Positions 1-11,085 of a stretch of 64,000 nucleotides of DNA are shown here, in pieces. This DNA comes from Atherinomorus stipes (taxonomy: Eukaryota > Chordata > Actinopteri > Atheriniformes > Atherinidae). A program made the position numbers and the translations under genes. The notes beneath the pieces were generated by a model. The model was not told where the DNA came from, searched no databases, and saw only the letters and a program-made list of their open reading frames with translations. How positions within the stretch are numbered: the stretch's first letter is position 1; every line of letters begins with the position of its first letter. Location of the stretch: the NCBI GenBank assembly GCA_023101725.1, contig JALJCO010012830.1, forward strand, positions 310,001-374,000, given 5' to 3'.

Positions 1-1074
1 CTTAACTACTTCAACGAACAAGCACAACAAACAAGAACTGACTTTGTGTATCTGGCTTAAAATAAGTATTGATGCATTATTTTCACAAGCAGAATCCTTT
101 CTATGACAAATTTGCTTTACAAGAACCCAAAGTTGATGATTGCAATACCCAAATGCGGAGTAAGCAGTAAAAGGCACATAGTTCAGTTTCTGAATAAAAG
201 TCTTAAAGCAGGAAGTGTTTTTTCTACAAGTCTTCTATCTAAATATACCAGTGTGTAAAAATGAGACAAGATAAACCTTTATTCATCCAACAAGGATAAA
301 TTACAGCTTTCACAGTTGTAAAACTAGAAAACTACATCAATACAGTATATTATTCTAAATAGTATTTACCAAAAAAAAAAACAAAAAAAAAAACTTTGCC
401 ACTTTTGATTATAAACCTACATTCATGACCACATATGTGGGTGTACGTGTGTCAGTAAAGTGCAGTCATTTGCAAAAATAGTCCAAGTCCAGTTTATGCT
501 TCACTGGGAACACTGGCAGCACGAGCAACTTATGTGAAGTGCAAAAAATAGACCAGAAGATCCTTTTCCTCTGATTTGGTTACCAAGGTGACCAATCTCA
601 CCCACGCATCTTGAAGACATCATCACTGTTATGAAGAAGTTGATCGTTCATTCTTGTGATAAAGAGCAGAAGCTAAGTTTGACTGCTTTTCAGGCTCTTC
701 ACATTACATCTTTTTCATAACTTGATTTCTTTATATTTGGTACATTAAACCAGTCATTTTTTCTTTTGCCTAAGCCTTACAGTTTTTTTCATTTAATTTT
801 AATTTTACTTTTCTTTGTACAGGTTTGACTCATGGCGACATGGCCTCTCATTTCCAAGTGACCTGTCCTCAAATACAGTCCTTATTTTAACCAGGTGCTC
901 GAGAAAGGTGAAGACTAATGCATACAAATTTATTTACAGTACTGATAACAGAAAGAATCAGCTAATTCTTGTTTTGCAGAGTAGACTCAGCAAATAATTT
1001 TTAATCAGAAACTAATTTTCATCAGAAAATACGTAGCAGAAAACATTTTCAGACTTCTTTACATACAGTTCTGT
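1..1074. other. Non-coding stretch, nothing recognised
   Basis: This AT-rich stretch has no recognisable gene or repeat family. It contains an interrupted poly-A run near 370-393. A short open frame at 815-997 follows a splice-acceptor-like pyrimidine tract and CAG at about 812-822, but its product resembles nothing I know and it is probably chance. Confidence 0.5.
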
Positions 1075-1195
1075 GTAGCCCCGCTATGGACCAGCGGCCT
1101 GTGTATGGAGTATCCCGCCTTTGGTCTGTTAGCAGGATAGACTCCAGTCCCCATACAACCCAACCTTGGAATGGATGGATGGATGGATGGATGAA
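1075..1195 (+). repeat. 3' end of an (ATGG)-tailed retroelement, copy 1
   Basis: The sequence reads from a 'tggaccagcggcctgt' segment through 'aggatagactccagtcccc' into a short (ATGG)5 tail. The same ordered blocks recur at 17440-17552 and, more degraded, at 42825-42955. A related unit lies in the opposite orientation at 35186-35395. The arrangement matches a common fish non-LTR/SINE 3' end that terminates in ATGG repeats. I infer a 5'-truncated insertion; no target duplication is visible. Confidence 0.6.
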
Positions 1196-1789
1196 CAATT
1201 CTGCATCAAACTTTTGGCCACCTCTTTTTTCATCATATTTTCCCTCCATGTGGCCATTTTTTTTTCATTATTTAAAAAAAAAAAAAGATCTTAAGAAAAA
1301 AAAGGTCTTAATCAACAACACCCCATGCAGAATTTCTGAGCTTTTTTCCCCTTGGACATGCTTTGTGACTGATTTCAGTTCAGTCCACCATCCACCTGTG
1401 ACACAATTGAGTTTATTTGTTCCAACCAGTTCATAAAGATGTGACTATCATGGACTTCTGTTTGCATTTCAAAAGACTGCATCAATTTTTTAACATTCTC
1501 AGACAGTGAAACGCCACAATTGTTTGTAAACCAAAACATTGTGTGCAACTCTTATTAATTATTTGCATGTTTTTGATTCATTTGATGATACATCTTTACA
1601 CTGTTGTTTAGAAGCTGTCAATAATCCCATGAACAAACCAAAGATTCTGCACGTACTTCACAACTGAGTCTGACCGAGGATACTTCAGCCATCTGAGCTA
1701 AGTTGAGAGCTCTCCTGGGAGTAGGACAACATTGCAGGGACCACAAGCAGAAGAGGGGACGGTTCATGGAATGAGGCTGAAGCTGAGTG
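1196..1789. other. Non-coding stretch
   Basis: Homopolymer A and T runs lie at about 1257-1303. The remainder has no recognisable coding or repeat content. The last 100 bases may belong to the Tc1-like relic that follows, but I could not match them to it. Confidence 0.4.
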
Positions 1790-2205
1790 CTAACCTTTTC
1801 CAACCAGCACTACTCTTCCTGGTCAACTCTACAATAGGTCTTACGCCAACAGAAATAGATAAGATTAGAGCAAATCTAATCCAGCACCTCTGGGACATCA
1901 TGTCTGGTTCATTCCACCTCCACCATATCATACTGCAGACTGTCAAGGGGTTGAATGATGCCCTGATCCAGGTCTGGGAGGAGACCCCTCTGGAGAACAA
2001 CCGTGGTCTCATCAGGAGCATGCCCAGATGCTGTAGGGAGGTCATACAGGCATGTGGGGACTCTTCCGACCCTCATTCTGGATTGTCCGGAGAGCTTCAA
2101 CAGAAGTTGGGTCAGCCTGTGATCCGATCTTTTCACTTTTGTCTGGAGAATGACTCTATATCCAAATGCCCATGGGTTAAGAATTTTGATTTCCATTGAT
2201 CATTA
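1790..2205 (+). pseudogene. Tc1-like transposase C-terminus and 3' flank (relic)
   Basis: In one open frame ending at the stop near 2199 the translation contains 'LIQHLWDIM', then 'LNDALIQVWEE', then 'LIRSMPRCCREVIQACG'. This order corresponds to the end of Tc1/mariner transposases: the NPIEHLWD block that carries the last catalytic glutamate, followed by the 'W..IP....L..SM..RC' tail. In this copy NPIE has become 'ANLIQ', so the catalytic glutamate is lost. Downstream, 'cccatgggttaagaa' and 'ttgatttccattga' resemble the 3' non-coding part of a known fish Tc1-like family. The first two catalytic aspartates, the DNA-binding domain and both inverted repeats are absent. It is a truncated, inactive fragment. 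Confidence 0.6.
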
Positions 2206-3061
2206 TAATGTTATTTTGTTACATACGCATATATGTCCGCTTTTTTAATGCTAATGGGTGATGAAGCATTAAAAAGCAAAAAGAACGAGCCCACCCACGT
2301 CTCTCTCCATTGCCTTGAACAGGCTGTGTGCTGCATATTGCGCTGGAAATTTGGTGGCCGAATTTCCCGCGCAAATATCAATTGACGCTGCATACAGTTT
2401 TTATACAGGACGGAGATGGTCGCGGTGAATTCAGTCACTGCAAGGGATAGTTATGGATTCTTCTGCTGTCAGCAAACGACCCAGATCAACTGAAAGACAC
2501 TAAAAAGTGGCGCTAAGAAGAAAAATACTTTATCAGTGTAGTAAACAACATTATAGCTTCAGTTTGTGCAAGCTCCCGTGCCGGCTTGGCTGGAGGCTGC
2601 AGCGCCAGTTGCGAGTCTCATTTCTTAATCCTGACTCTAGATCCTTTAAAGATTTTCCACAGGAATATTTCAAAAACCAAGATCTAAGATGCAAAGTTTA
2701 AGTGGTGCTTTATTGCTTTGAGCTGTGATGCTTTGAAACGGCCAGTTTCAGGCTGTATTGTACATGATACTTGCACTTGTGAAGGAACTCCTTGAAAATA
2801 AATCTCTGAGCTGTACTAAAAATGTGGTGGTTACTGTACATATTTGAGGTTGCATATTTGTTTCTATTTTTTGTGCTCAGCTAGTGTGAAATTTTGAAAA
2901 AAATCAGGGAACAAGAGGAAAAGCCAAGTCCCTGGGATATTCCTGAGTACAATAAACCAGATTATTAGAATAAAGAGATAGACATAAACAAAACGTCACC
3001 CTCTGCTCTACACAGACCTGAACAGTCGGGTCATCAAACACACAGGAGCTGAGCAGAGATC
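2206..3061. other. Non-coding stretch with a locally GC-richer patch
   Basis: The patch at about 2290-2440 is richer in CpG and GC than its surroundings, but it gives no convincing reading frame. The rest is AT-rich unique-looking sequence. Confidence 0.4.
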
Positions 3062-3523
3062 AACGGTCCTTGTACACTGCAGCCATTCGTTTTTCGTTTT
3101 GATATCGAAAAACGAGAATCCAACCTATTTCCGATTTTTGTTTGGAAGAAGTAAAAAGGGAAAACAAGTCATCTCCCGTTTTTCATTTTGTTATGGAAAC
3201 TGGAAATCGAAAAATGAACCTTCATCGAATTTTTTATTAGAAGTTTATTTTTACAAAGTCAGGAAATAAAATAGGAACAAAGTCACGTGATTGGTCCATA
3301 CGCCGCAGGGTAGTTTCAGCAGCAAGCAGCAGCAGCAGAAGAAGAAGAACGTTCTTCTGGTTCAAGCCAAGGCAAGATTGAGAAATGAATTTTGGTCGTA
3401 TTTTATTTCCCGACTTTGTAAAAATAAACTTCAAATAGAAAATCAGATAAAGGTTCGTTTTCCATTTTTCGATTTCCGATTTCAAAACGAAAAACGAATG
3501 GGTGCAAAGTACACGGACTGTTC
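3062..3523. mobile_element. Foldback (long inverted-repeat) miniature DNA element
   Basis: The left end reads 'tgtacactgcagccattcg' followed by 'tttttcgttttgatatcg'. The reverse complement of the right end reads 'tgtactttgcacccattcg' followed by 'tttttcgttttgaaatcg'. Inside, 'gaagtttatttttacaaag' at about 3240-3259 pairs with its inverted partner at about 3414-3432. The two halves are therefore inverted copies almost throughout, with about 90 extra bases in the left arm. The spacer holds short CAG and GAA runs near 3320-3350. There is no transposase. This is a non-autonomous palindromic element of unknown superfamily. Target duplications are unclear because the flanks also look palindromic. 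Confidence 0.75.
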
Positions 3524-5507
3524 ACCTCAGAGCTGCAGAGTAATGGATGGGGGGGCTGGGGAAGCTTCGGCTGAAAGGGGGCAGCGTGGATAAAAGACAA
3601 GATGGAAGATGTCAAGATGGAAGGTGGAATCGGCAAAAGTGGAGGAAAACCAAGACTGACAAAACTGAAAGGGAAGATTACTGGTGAGAGAAAAGAAGAG
3701 GAGGAAAGCGGAATGGTTATTCAGGTGCTGAATGGATGCAGAGATGACCCACAATCCTTGAGGGCCACGGGTGAAGCTGAAGCAGACTGAGAGCTCAGGT
3801 AAGCATATGGAGTTGATTTATTCTGTCCATATGAGCACGGTACATAAATGCAGGTACCTCTGTTGGTGTTCATGCTCCTAGTTCTCAGTGAGGAAAGTGG
3901 TTTTGACTTGTGCTCGTGTGTAAATCAGCTCTGCAGCAAAAGCAGTGAGACCACCTGCTGTCTGACAGCACAAATGTTAAGGCTGAATTATATCCCAGCA
4001 TCTCTCCTGAACATGTGTATCTCATCAGCAATATTGATTTAGATGAAAAAATAAATCACACTGAGAATATTTATGGGGTTTTTTGTTTTGTTTTTTGTAC
4101 AAAACTCTTTGAAATGATGTCTTTGATAGCTTTTGCTGGCTGGCATGGCTGAGTGTGCTTTGACTGACACACTCTTAAACCCGGCGTGGGCTATTTTCAC
4201 ATTCAAGCTGCAGAGAGATAATGCTGGTTTCTAATCCAATGGAATAACCTCCGGCTATACAAGCATACCTGATATTTCTGATACCGTTTCGTCTGCTAGA
4301 TTGCGTCGAAACTGCACTCCATCCCTGAAGCCATATCACATGCTCTTGTATCTCTTCATTCCTGCTTATATCAAATGTTGGTCCGACGTTTCGGTTGATG
4401 TGGGCGAAGCATAGCCTTGGGCAGCAAAAGGGTATGAGGCCACTGCATGGCTATCAGACCTCCCATGCATGAAAGGACATCTATTATCTATGGACCTGAG
4501 AGCATGTTTGATTCTTGCACAAGGATAGAAGGGTGCAAGCTAGGATTTAATCAAAAATGCTACTTGATGGACAGCTAATGTTAAGCAAAAACAACTACGT
4601 CTGTATGTTATAGCAAGTTGTAATTATTCCTACATTAAAGATCAAAAGAATGTGGCTGTACCATAATGTGTTTGAAGCAGTTGTGTCCAGCTGTGAGAAA
4701 GACCGATCAAAGTTTGTTATATTCCAGAAAAAAAAAGTGCTTCAGTGAACAACTACATTGAGGGTAATTTGACCCAATAACTCAGTAAAGAGGTTTGTCA
4801 GATGCCAACACACTGCAAACTACTGTAGTTGTATGACTTGAAAGCAGTATTTCAAAACACATTGATGATCTTGGTTTGAAGTACAGAGTTTAAGACATTA
4901 AACAGAATTAGCCATTAAATCATCAGTACATAAAATTTGATGTTAAATCCAAAGAAAATTATTATTTTCTCTAAAATGCTGGGGATATGCATTGTATTCA
5001 AAGTGACCCATAGAGACAGAGATCAGGCCAAATGAGAAGACCTGATCACTTTAACCTGAGCAAACTGTGAAATCCTGAAGACATGCAGATATGAAATAAT
5101 TTGGGATTATATTATTTTGTATTTTGACGATATTAAACTGGAAACAAGTTTGAAATCCTGTGTGGAAAACCACTGACAACTGGTTTAACAGTTTAACTCT
5201 ACAGTTCAGTTTACAGTGTTCTGCTTTTAGCACGTTTGAAGCAACTACTATCTATTAAATAAAACATGTTCTGTGGAAATGTCTGAACTTGTTTTCTTAA
5301 AACATTCATTTATAGTTTGATTATTGCATGGTGGAAAAAAGAGATTTTCATCTGTTATGTCTCTTTTTAAAAAATCCATGTTTCCTAAGCCTATCACAGC
5401 AGATAGCTATTCATAGATACAAAAAATTATTTAAAATGAAAAGGGAAAGTTTAAAAAGAACTCACAGATGATGCACATCAAAATAATTTTTCTTCTAAAT
5501 GTGGACT
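3524..5507. other. Non-coding stretch
   Basis: Mostly unique-looking sequence. A 62-residue lysine- and glutamate-rich frame at 3602-3790 is followed by a GTAAGC splice-donor-like site, but nothing supports it as an exon. At 4371-4425 the minus strand contains 'accgaaacgtcggacc', which resembles the GAAAC end of a retroelement-borne hammerhead motif, but no matching CTGATGA is present. Confidence 0.4.
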
Positions 5508-5527
5508 TGGGTGTGTGTGTGTGTGGG

Positions 5528-5565
<38 letters not shown>

Positions 5566-5566
5566 A
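5508..5566. repeat. (TG)n microsatellite
   Basis: A (TG)n array is interrupted once by a GGGGGG run near 5525-5530. On its right it joins directly to the GTGAGGAC/TTAGGG-like repeat. Confidence 0.95.
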
Positions 5567-5599
5567 TACTTTTAAACAGGCAAAATTGTGAGAACTGTT

Positions 5600-5890
5600 T
5601 TGAGTGTTTAACCAATGAAGTGAGGACATTTTTGGAAAGTGAGGACTTTTTGGCAGGTCCTCACTAAGAAAGCCTAAGAAAAAAAAAAAAAACATTTTGA
5701 GGGTCAAGATTTGGTTTTAGATTTCAGGTTTACAATCAAGTTTTGGTTAGGGTTAGGGCAAGGATTAGGTTTAGGCAATCAGTTGTGATGGATAGGCTAA
5801 GGGTAAGGGGCCAAGGAATGTGTTAGGTCAATGACTGTTCTCACAAAGATAGAAATACAAACATGTGTGTGTATGTACAGTATGTACTAC
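5600..5890. repeat. GTGAGGAC / TTAGGG-like fish repeat
   Basis: Two GTGAGGAC units (about 5619 and 5640) are followed by a small hairpin: 'agtgaggac' at 5638-5646 pairs with 'gtcctcact' at 5657-5665. After that come imperfect GGTTAGGG, AGGTTTAGG and TAAGGGTAAGGGG units up to about 5810. The block ends in 'acaaagatagaaatacaaac' and then a short TG run. The order matches a dispersed repeat commonly found next to microsatellites in fish. The telomere-like units are too degenerate to be a true interstitial telomere. Confidence 0.6.
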
Positions 5891-8117
5891 TGTAGGTTAT
5901 ACTATAGGTGGTGCAACAAATTTACATGCATACAAACAAATTTAGTCGCTGTCGGGTACAAACCTCCTATCTCCATTTTACATGATTAACTTGGTAAAAT
6001 CAAGAGAAGTTGAGGCACTCTGAATTTGCTAGTGCATACTTTAATACACCTACGCATTTTGGCTTTTCAGCCTTTGTCAGGGTTCATTTGTCAATGCTTT
6101 CTTTTTTCTAAATTACAAGATACTTCCAAGTTTCACAACCATGTCCTCACCTATAGGAAGTAAAGACAGAATTAACAGCAAAAGGAATGTAATTTGGTAT
6201 CTTTCAGGATGACCCTTTAGTTGTTTTGGACTCCTCATCCTCTACCTGTAGACCCTCAGCTCAAATATGAAGTAACAAATGGCGATTAACTATCCTTCAG
6301 AACCTGAGGCTGCAGTTTGAACACTACAGCTACAGTCAAGACCCTCCTTTTCAGCATCACTTCTGGCACTTTTCACTTTTTCGAGTGTCACTCATACAGG
6401 TTGGAGAGAGGTGGACTTGAGCCTGGAATACCCAGGTTCAAGTCCTCAGACTGGTAAAGATGATGACCCGCTGCAAAGACAACTTAATAAAATACTTTGT
6501 TTAAAGTGTGAATTTTTCTACAGTACATGTATCCATTTTTGTTAGACTACAGAAAAAAGGCCTTAATTCCTATAGATTATTCAGAGTATAAAGGTAAATA
6601 TTTTTATATTTAATTTTCATTACAAGAAACATTTTTTAAATCATTAATTTGAACTCAAACTCTGATCTTCATTTGCAATTATACAACTAAAAAAAGCAAT
6701 ATCTTTTTTCTCTAGAATGTAAAATAAACAAACACACACACAAAAACTTCATGCCACAGTTTTCATGATCTCTAAGCATGAGCCTTGCATACTGTAATAC
6801 CTAACCTAATACCTAACTGACATCTTAGTGAACTTCCTCTGTGTGTGAAATCTTTCTCTTTAAAATATCTCATCACCAGTGGGTGTAGAAATGAACGCAT
6901 CTCAGCTTATGGACAGTATCTAACTGAATGTATGTCACAGCACTTTACAGCATGAGGGCCACAAAAACTATTTCTGTCATGTAACATGAGGATGATGTCT
7001 TGACAGTCGGGTAAAATGGCCACTGGTCATACATTCAGCATGCACCTTCTAAGCTTTTTTGTGCTTGTGTGCTTCATTTTATCAACATGCTGCAAAGGTA
7101 GATCATGTATTGGGGTCTATTTTTGGTTCCTTCATGTACAAAAATCCATTGTGTTGAAAACTGATGATGGCAGAGGCAGCAATATAGCTGACCCTTCATA
7201 CACGTATAGTTGAAGTTGAAAGGTCACTTCAGCTGTGAGGAAGGTAAATATTTCATGAATAACATTGTTGTCATTTTGCAGACATGGCATCGGAGTGTTT
7301 TGTTTAGTTTTTTTTTGTAATAATTGCTTTAATTTTTTTTTTCTTTTTAAATATGGCTTTTATCACATCATGTGTTGACCTTGAGGATTTCTTGAGTTAG
7401 TCTCCAGCACCTGCCTCCTCTCTGGGATTTGAGCTTTAAAGGTCATTGTTTACTTCCATGTAGAGATAATGATATTCAGCTTTAGGTGGTCCCAGAAGGA
7501 CTTCTATTTGCTGTGAACCTATTCCAGGATGTAGAGTGTGTCTGTCTTTTCATATATCTACACAACCAGGCAGAACAATCATCCTCAATCACCCTTTTTC
7601 TGTCTGTCACAGGGAACCCCACACCACATTGGCAGTGCTCCCAAAAGCTAACGTGGCATCACATTCTTGACTAAACGTGCATAAAAACAAATTAGCCTGG
7701 CCCATACAATTTGCAAAGAGATGTGTGCAGCCAGCCAGCAAATAGATGTCATTCCAAACCAAGGTCATGATGGTACTGAGACTGGAAATTTAGGATTGAT
7801 GTTTGCACATGGCAGACTCCTCCACTTTTCACTCTCAGTCTGACGGGTTTGATGCAGGCTCATTGGACAAGACCCGTTGGGAGCGAGGCAACACACAGAA
7901 CAAAAACTGCCCTCCACAACCTTGTGATTTAGAGATGAATAAAACCTGAACTTACCAACATAATGTTTGTGCCTGTAAAAACCACAATAGTAGACATTTG
8001 AATTAAAAATCACTTCTTTTTCATGGGGGGAGCCAAAAATATTTTCTCAAGATTGAATTGATGATTTGATCCTTAAGAAAATGTGTGGTTGAAGGACAGT
8101 GAGTCTGTTTATTATAT
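5891..8117. other. Non-coding stretch
   Basis: Apart from the ribozyme-like motif near 6046-6084, this is AT-rich sequence with T runs at about 7308-7350. A B-box-like 'ggttcaagtcc' at 6435-6445 lacks a clear A box. No gene is recognised. Confidence 0.4.
6046..6084 (-). other. Degenerate hammerhead-like motif of a retroelement end
   Basis: Read on the minus strand the order is CCTGACAA, AGGC, TGAAAA, GCC, AAAATGCG. The intact pattern in retrotransposon-borne hammerhead ribozymes, as I know it, is CTGATGA, a short stem II, then GAAAC. Here the stem II pairing (GGC with GCC) survives, while both core strands carry substitutions, so the motif is almost certainly inactive. It is probably the remnant of a Penelope-like or similar element end. 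Confidence 0.3.
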
Positions 8118-9139
8118 ACAGGGTGAATATGGGTGACCTCGGACACTTTCTGAAAATGTTGCCTCAACATAATTTCTGATTGTGAACCAAACATCTTAGC
8201 CCATCATATGATACCATTCTAAATAGCTTAAGATCTCTACTATGCTATGTAGAAGAAATAACAAAGACATATTGAACACTGCATGGATGACCCTTCACCA
8301 AAAACACACTGACACACTGACAAAATTTCCAGGCACTATTAAGAAAGTGGGACACCATATATTGACAAACTGGGACACTGGCAACACATTCCATTTTAAT
8401 GTAAAAACAATAATAAAAACAACAACAATTCATTTCTGATGAATATAAATATTAACAAGAACTTTCATGGACATAAAGAGAACGGGACAAAAAGGCACGA
8501 GTTCATTCCCTGAAGAAATTGAACAAATAGTCAGTTATTATTCAAACTAACTGTCGCTTAAAAATAACCTATTTTGGACGATCAAAGAACAAAGGCCAAA
8601 AAAAGGCTGGAGAGCAAAGGCAAAAATGTTTTTGTAATCCTCTGGAGAAATGAAAGAACAAACAGAAAATTGCGTGAGATGGCCACTGTAGCTTTTGTTT
8701 TATATCAATTTAAGGACTATACAAAACATGTGGGGTGGCAGGGCAAGGGCTAGCTAGCATAGACTGGCAAAGCATCACAATCATCATTTTCATTGTAGTA
8801 AGCTTGATTTAAATTTGTGTATCTATAGCTAGACAGAAAAATTATGAGGGATGAATAAAATGAGAACTTATTTCCATCTTTAGAATGATTCAAACGATTA
8901 TCCCAGTTTGCCAATAACACACTGTCCCACTTTAGCAGTAGCTAAATAGTATTTTTTTTTAAAAGTAAGACTCAGATGGATGTCATTTTTAAAAATTATG
9001 AGTCAACATTACACCCCTTAAGAAAAAATGTCACAATCACAAACTATCTACCGGTTTTCTTATTTCTAGAACTCTAACATTGTTCTCCTAAAAAATGCTA
9101 TGTCATTTTACCCACCATCTTGTTTTGCTGCAGACATAG

Positions 9140-10105
9140 GCCCTGTCCCAATACCCACCCTAAACCCTACACCCTTGTATGAAGTGCGCAATTGGCAGAT
9201 ATGCACATCAAGGGTTCGAGTGTTCAGGCTGCAAGTGCGGGAAAAAGGCAGAATTGGGACAGTGATGTTTCCTCTAGCATCTTGCACCACAACGTCATTT
9301 CATGTCATTGCTTCCAAACTCAGCTTCATCTTTGTTCCTGGTGGAAAGATGTCATGTTTAGACCTAAGTTTAATTAATAAATAAATGAATTACTGAACTA
9401 ATTTATGTAAGGTGGCTGTAGAATTTCACCAGTACAGCGTTAAATAACTGCTACATTCTAAACTAAATGCATAGAGCGCAAAAAAAAGGGGGAAAGGAGG
9501 GGGGGAAAAAAAAAGGGGAGAAAAGAATGGAAAAAAAAGGGCTGGGAAGGGGAAGAAGAGAGCGATGGGGGAGGGGATGGGGCAACTACCCAGGAAGATT
9601 GACCTCTCTAACAGAGAAAAAGGTAAGGGGCATAATGATTAAATCATCTGCTCTGTCACTGTTATTGTTAGCATAGAATGTCCATAAATGTCAATGCCCA
9701 TAAAAACATGTATGTCAGGTTAACAGGTTTCCCTTATTAAATATCGCTCTTTTATCAGTAAACTGATAACTTTCATTATTCAAATGCATTGAGTTTTAAT
9801 ATTCAAAGCATATTTCGAAGTAACATGGCAAACTTCAGGAATTATTTCACCTACAGCATAATAAAAGATTAAATATTTCAATATCAACATCTGAAATGGC
9901 AAATTTTTCACCACAGGCAGGAGCTCAATGACCAAACATGACGATAGCCTGCCTTTATGGTGTGATAGAGGGTGCAAAGGGGGCATGAATAACTTCTGCC
10001 CTGGAGCTGCCGTGGAGAATTAGGACACACTACGCACTTGAACCCCTCAACGGGAGCGCGCATTCTAGGGGCGCAGGGGTGGAAGTGTGGGTATTGGGAC
10101 AGGGC
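9140..10105. mobile_element. Nested non-autonomous DNA element with 19-bp perfect TIRs
   Basis: The left terminus 'gccctgtcccaatacccac' is repeated exactly, inverted, at the right terminus ending at 10105. Direct copies of 'catag' flank it at 9135-9139 and 10106-10110, a candidate 5-bp target duplication. Excising the element would leave a continuous 'cagacatagctgaag'. No transposase frame is present. The interior includes a ~100-bp polypurine tract. The termini look like a common fish cut-and-paste element, but a 5-bp duplication does not fit hAT (8 bp) or Harbinger (3 bp) cleanly, so I leave the superfamily open. Confidence 0.75.
9478..9580 (+). repeat. Polypurine tract
   Basis: About 100 bases are almost pure A and G: runs of A7-9 and G4-8 followed by GGGGA-type units. 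It lies inside the 9140-10105 element. Such strand asymmetry can form triplex or G-quadruplex structures; no function is implied. Confidence 0.85.
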
Positions 10106-10289
10106 CATAGCTGAAGTTTGAACCACGCCCCCAGGAAGTGATGTCCTCCATACAGAACCTTTTTTTTTAATCTCATGCTGCCCTATTATGAGCTCAATAA
10201 TGATTTTAATAACAGAAGTTAACACATGTTAATATAAACATAATTAAGCTTAACTGTCCCAGATTACCCATTATCCCACTTTACCCATA

Positions 10290-10345
10290 TTCACTATATA
10301 TATATTTTTATATATATATATACACACACATACATATGTATATGA
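10290..10345. repeat. AT/AC-rich microsatellite
   Basis: Imperfect (TA)n passes into (CA)n and 'tacatatgtatatg'. It overlaps the right edge of the outer element at 8118-10297. Confidence 0.85.
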
Positions 10346-10439
10346 ACCTTGCCAATGTAAAGGCCACATGGAAATGTGGGCAGTTATGTTTGACAATGTT
10401 TGAAACCGACGCTCCTATTTACACAAAGTGAGCACAAGT

Positions 10440-10730
10440 TAGCCCTGAGTGGCCCCTTTTCCACTGAGCCTATTTGAGAGCCGGTTCGAAGACGGAGCCT
10501 AAGAAAAATTGGATTCCACAGCCTAAGCACAGACTCCTGGCTCCCAAAACTGGTTCAAAACCCCAAAAACCCCGTTGATGTAGTGACGCAATGGCTCCGT
10601 CTGTGGAGACAAGAACTGGTTCTTTGGAAGCACAGGAGTTGAACCTGTTAAGCACCGGCTCTAGCACCAGCATCAGGCCAGAACCGGCTCCTCTTTGGTG
10701 GAGCTGGTTCTCCACTCTTTTTGCCAACCT
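10440..10730. repeat. Possible degenerate repeat unit rich in GAACCGG/CCGGTTC
   Basis: The block opens with 'ggccccttttccactgagcc' and contains several AACCGG, CCGGTTC and GGAGCC motifs in both orientations. It ends near 'ggagctggttctccactc'. The internal inverted similarity suggests an old miniature element like the TTTCCAC-type repeats of fish, but the termini cannot be matched reliably. Confidence 0.35.
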
Positions 10731-10879
10731 TTTTTTATTTTGTTATGATGGTGGCTTCTGCTGGGAAAACTTGAATCATAGCATGCATGGATGTTACTTT
10801 GACACCTGCCACTTACCCTGACATTTTAACCTACTAGACACTCCTGCAGCAGCAGGAAAGCAGTTAGCCCTGTAATACC
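10731..10879. other. Short non-coding gap
   Basis: No feature is recognised between the degenerate repeat and the SINE. Confidence 0.4.
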
Positions 10880-11085
10880 TGTTAAAGAAGGGTTTAAATG
10901 TGGCAAGGTACACAAGGATGACCCAAGTAGGATTCAGTCCCCTGAGTCCCAGGTGAGAGTCATGCACACAAACCAGTCAGCCAAAGGGATATCCCTGTGG
11001 CCAAGTAGCCAGGTGCATGATTACTTGGAGGCATAGAGACACGCCTGTCAACTGTCACATAAAGAACAAAACAAAAGAGTCTGAG
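10880..11085 (-). mobile_element. tRNA-derived SINE, family S1, copy 1
   Basis: On the minus strand an A-box-like 'tggctgactgg' (10973-10983) is followed 43 bases later by a B-box-like 'ggactgaatcc' (10930-10940), with 'gactctcacc' between them where a tRNA anticodon arm would lie. The surrounding sequence, including 'ctggctacttggccacaggg' before the A box and 'ccttgccacat' after the B box, recurs at 14990-15140 and 35590-35760. The CTC triplet in this context resembles tRNA-Glu, which is an inference. The arms no longer pair as a functional tRNA. Confidence 0.7.

Larger units (their letters stand above)
8118..10297. mobile_element. Probable ~2.2-kb non-autonomous DNA element (outer)
   Basis: The left end has 'ggtgaatatgggtga' at about 8122-8136. 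The right end has its inverse, 'ttacccatattcact', at 10281-10295. Both ends lie in TATATA context, a possible target duplication. The interior repeats a GGGACA/TGTCCC theme: 'gtgggacacc' and 'ctgggacactgg' near 8348-8380, inverted 'actgtcccactttagc' near 8922-8937, and 'actgtcccag' near 10253. I see no transposase. A separate 966-bp element (9140-10105) has inserted into it. The superfamily is unknown; confidence is limited by the short clean terminal match. Confidence 0.5.

Noticed and set aside
815..997. A 60-residue frame after a pyrimidine tract and CAG
   Set aside because: It has no recognisable similarity and no downstream donor with a plausible next exon.
3602..3790. A 62-residue frame followed by a GTAAGC donor-like site
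   Set aside because: The composition is low-complexity Lys/Glu/Gly, no partner exon or known domain is visible, and donor-like sites are common by chance.
5740..5810. Interstitial telomere repeat
   Set aside because: The TTAGGG-like units are irregular and embedded in a dispersed repeat, unlike a head-to-tail telomeric array.
6435..6445. A B-box-like GGTTCAAGTCC
   Set aside because: No A box at the right distance and no second copy of the surrounding sequence in the window.
7440..7470. A TTTAAAGGTCA start resembling the TTAA element ends
   Set aside because: No inverted partner with TTAA was found within a reasonable distance.
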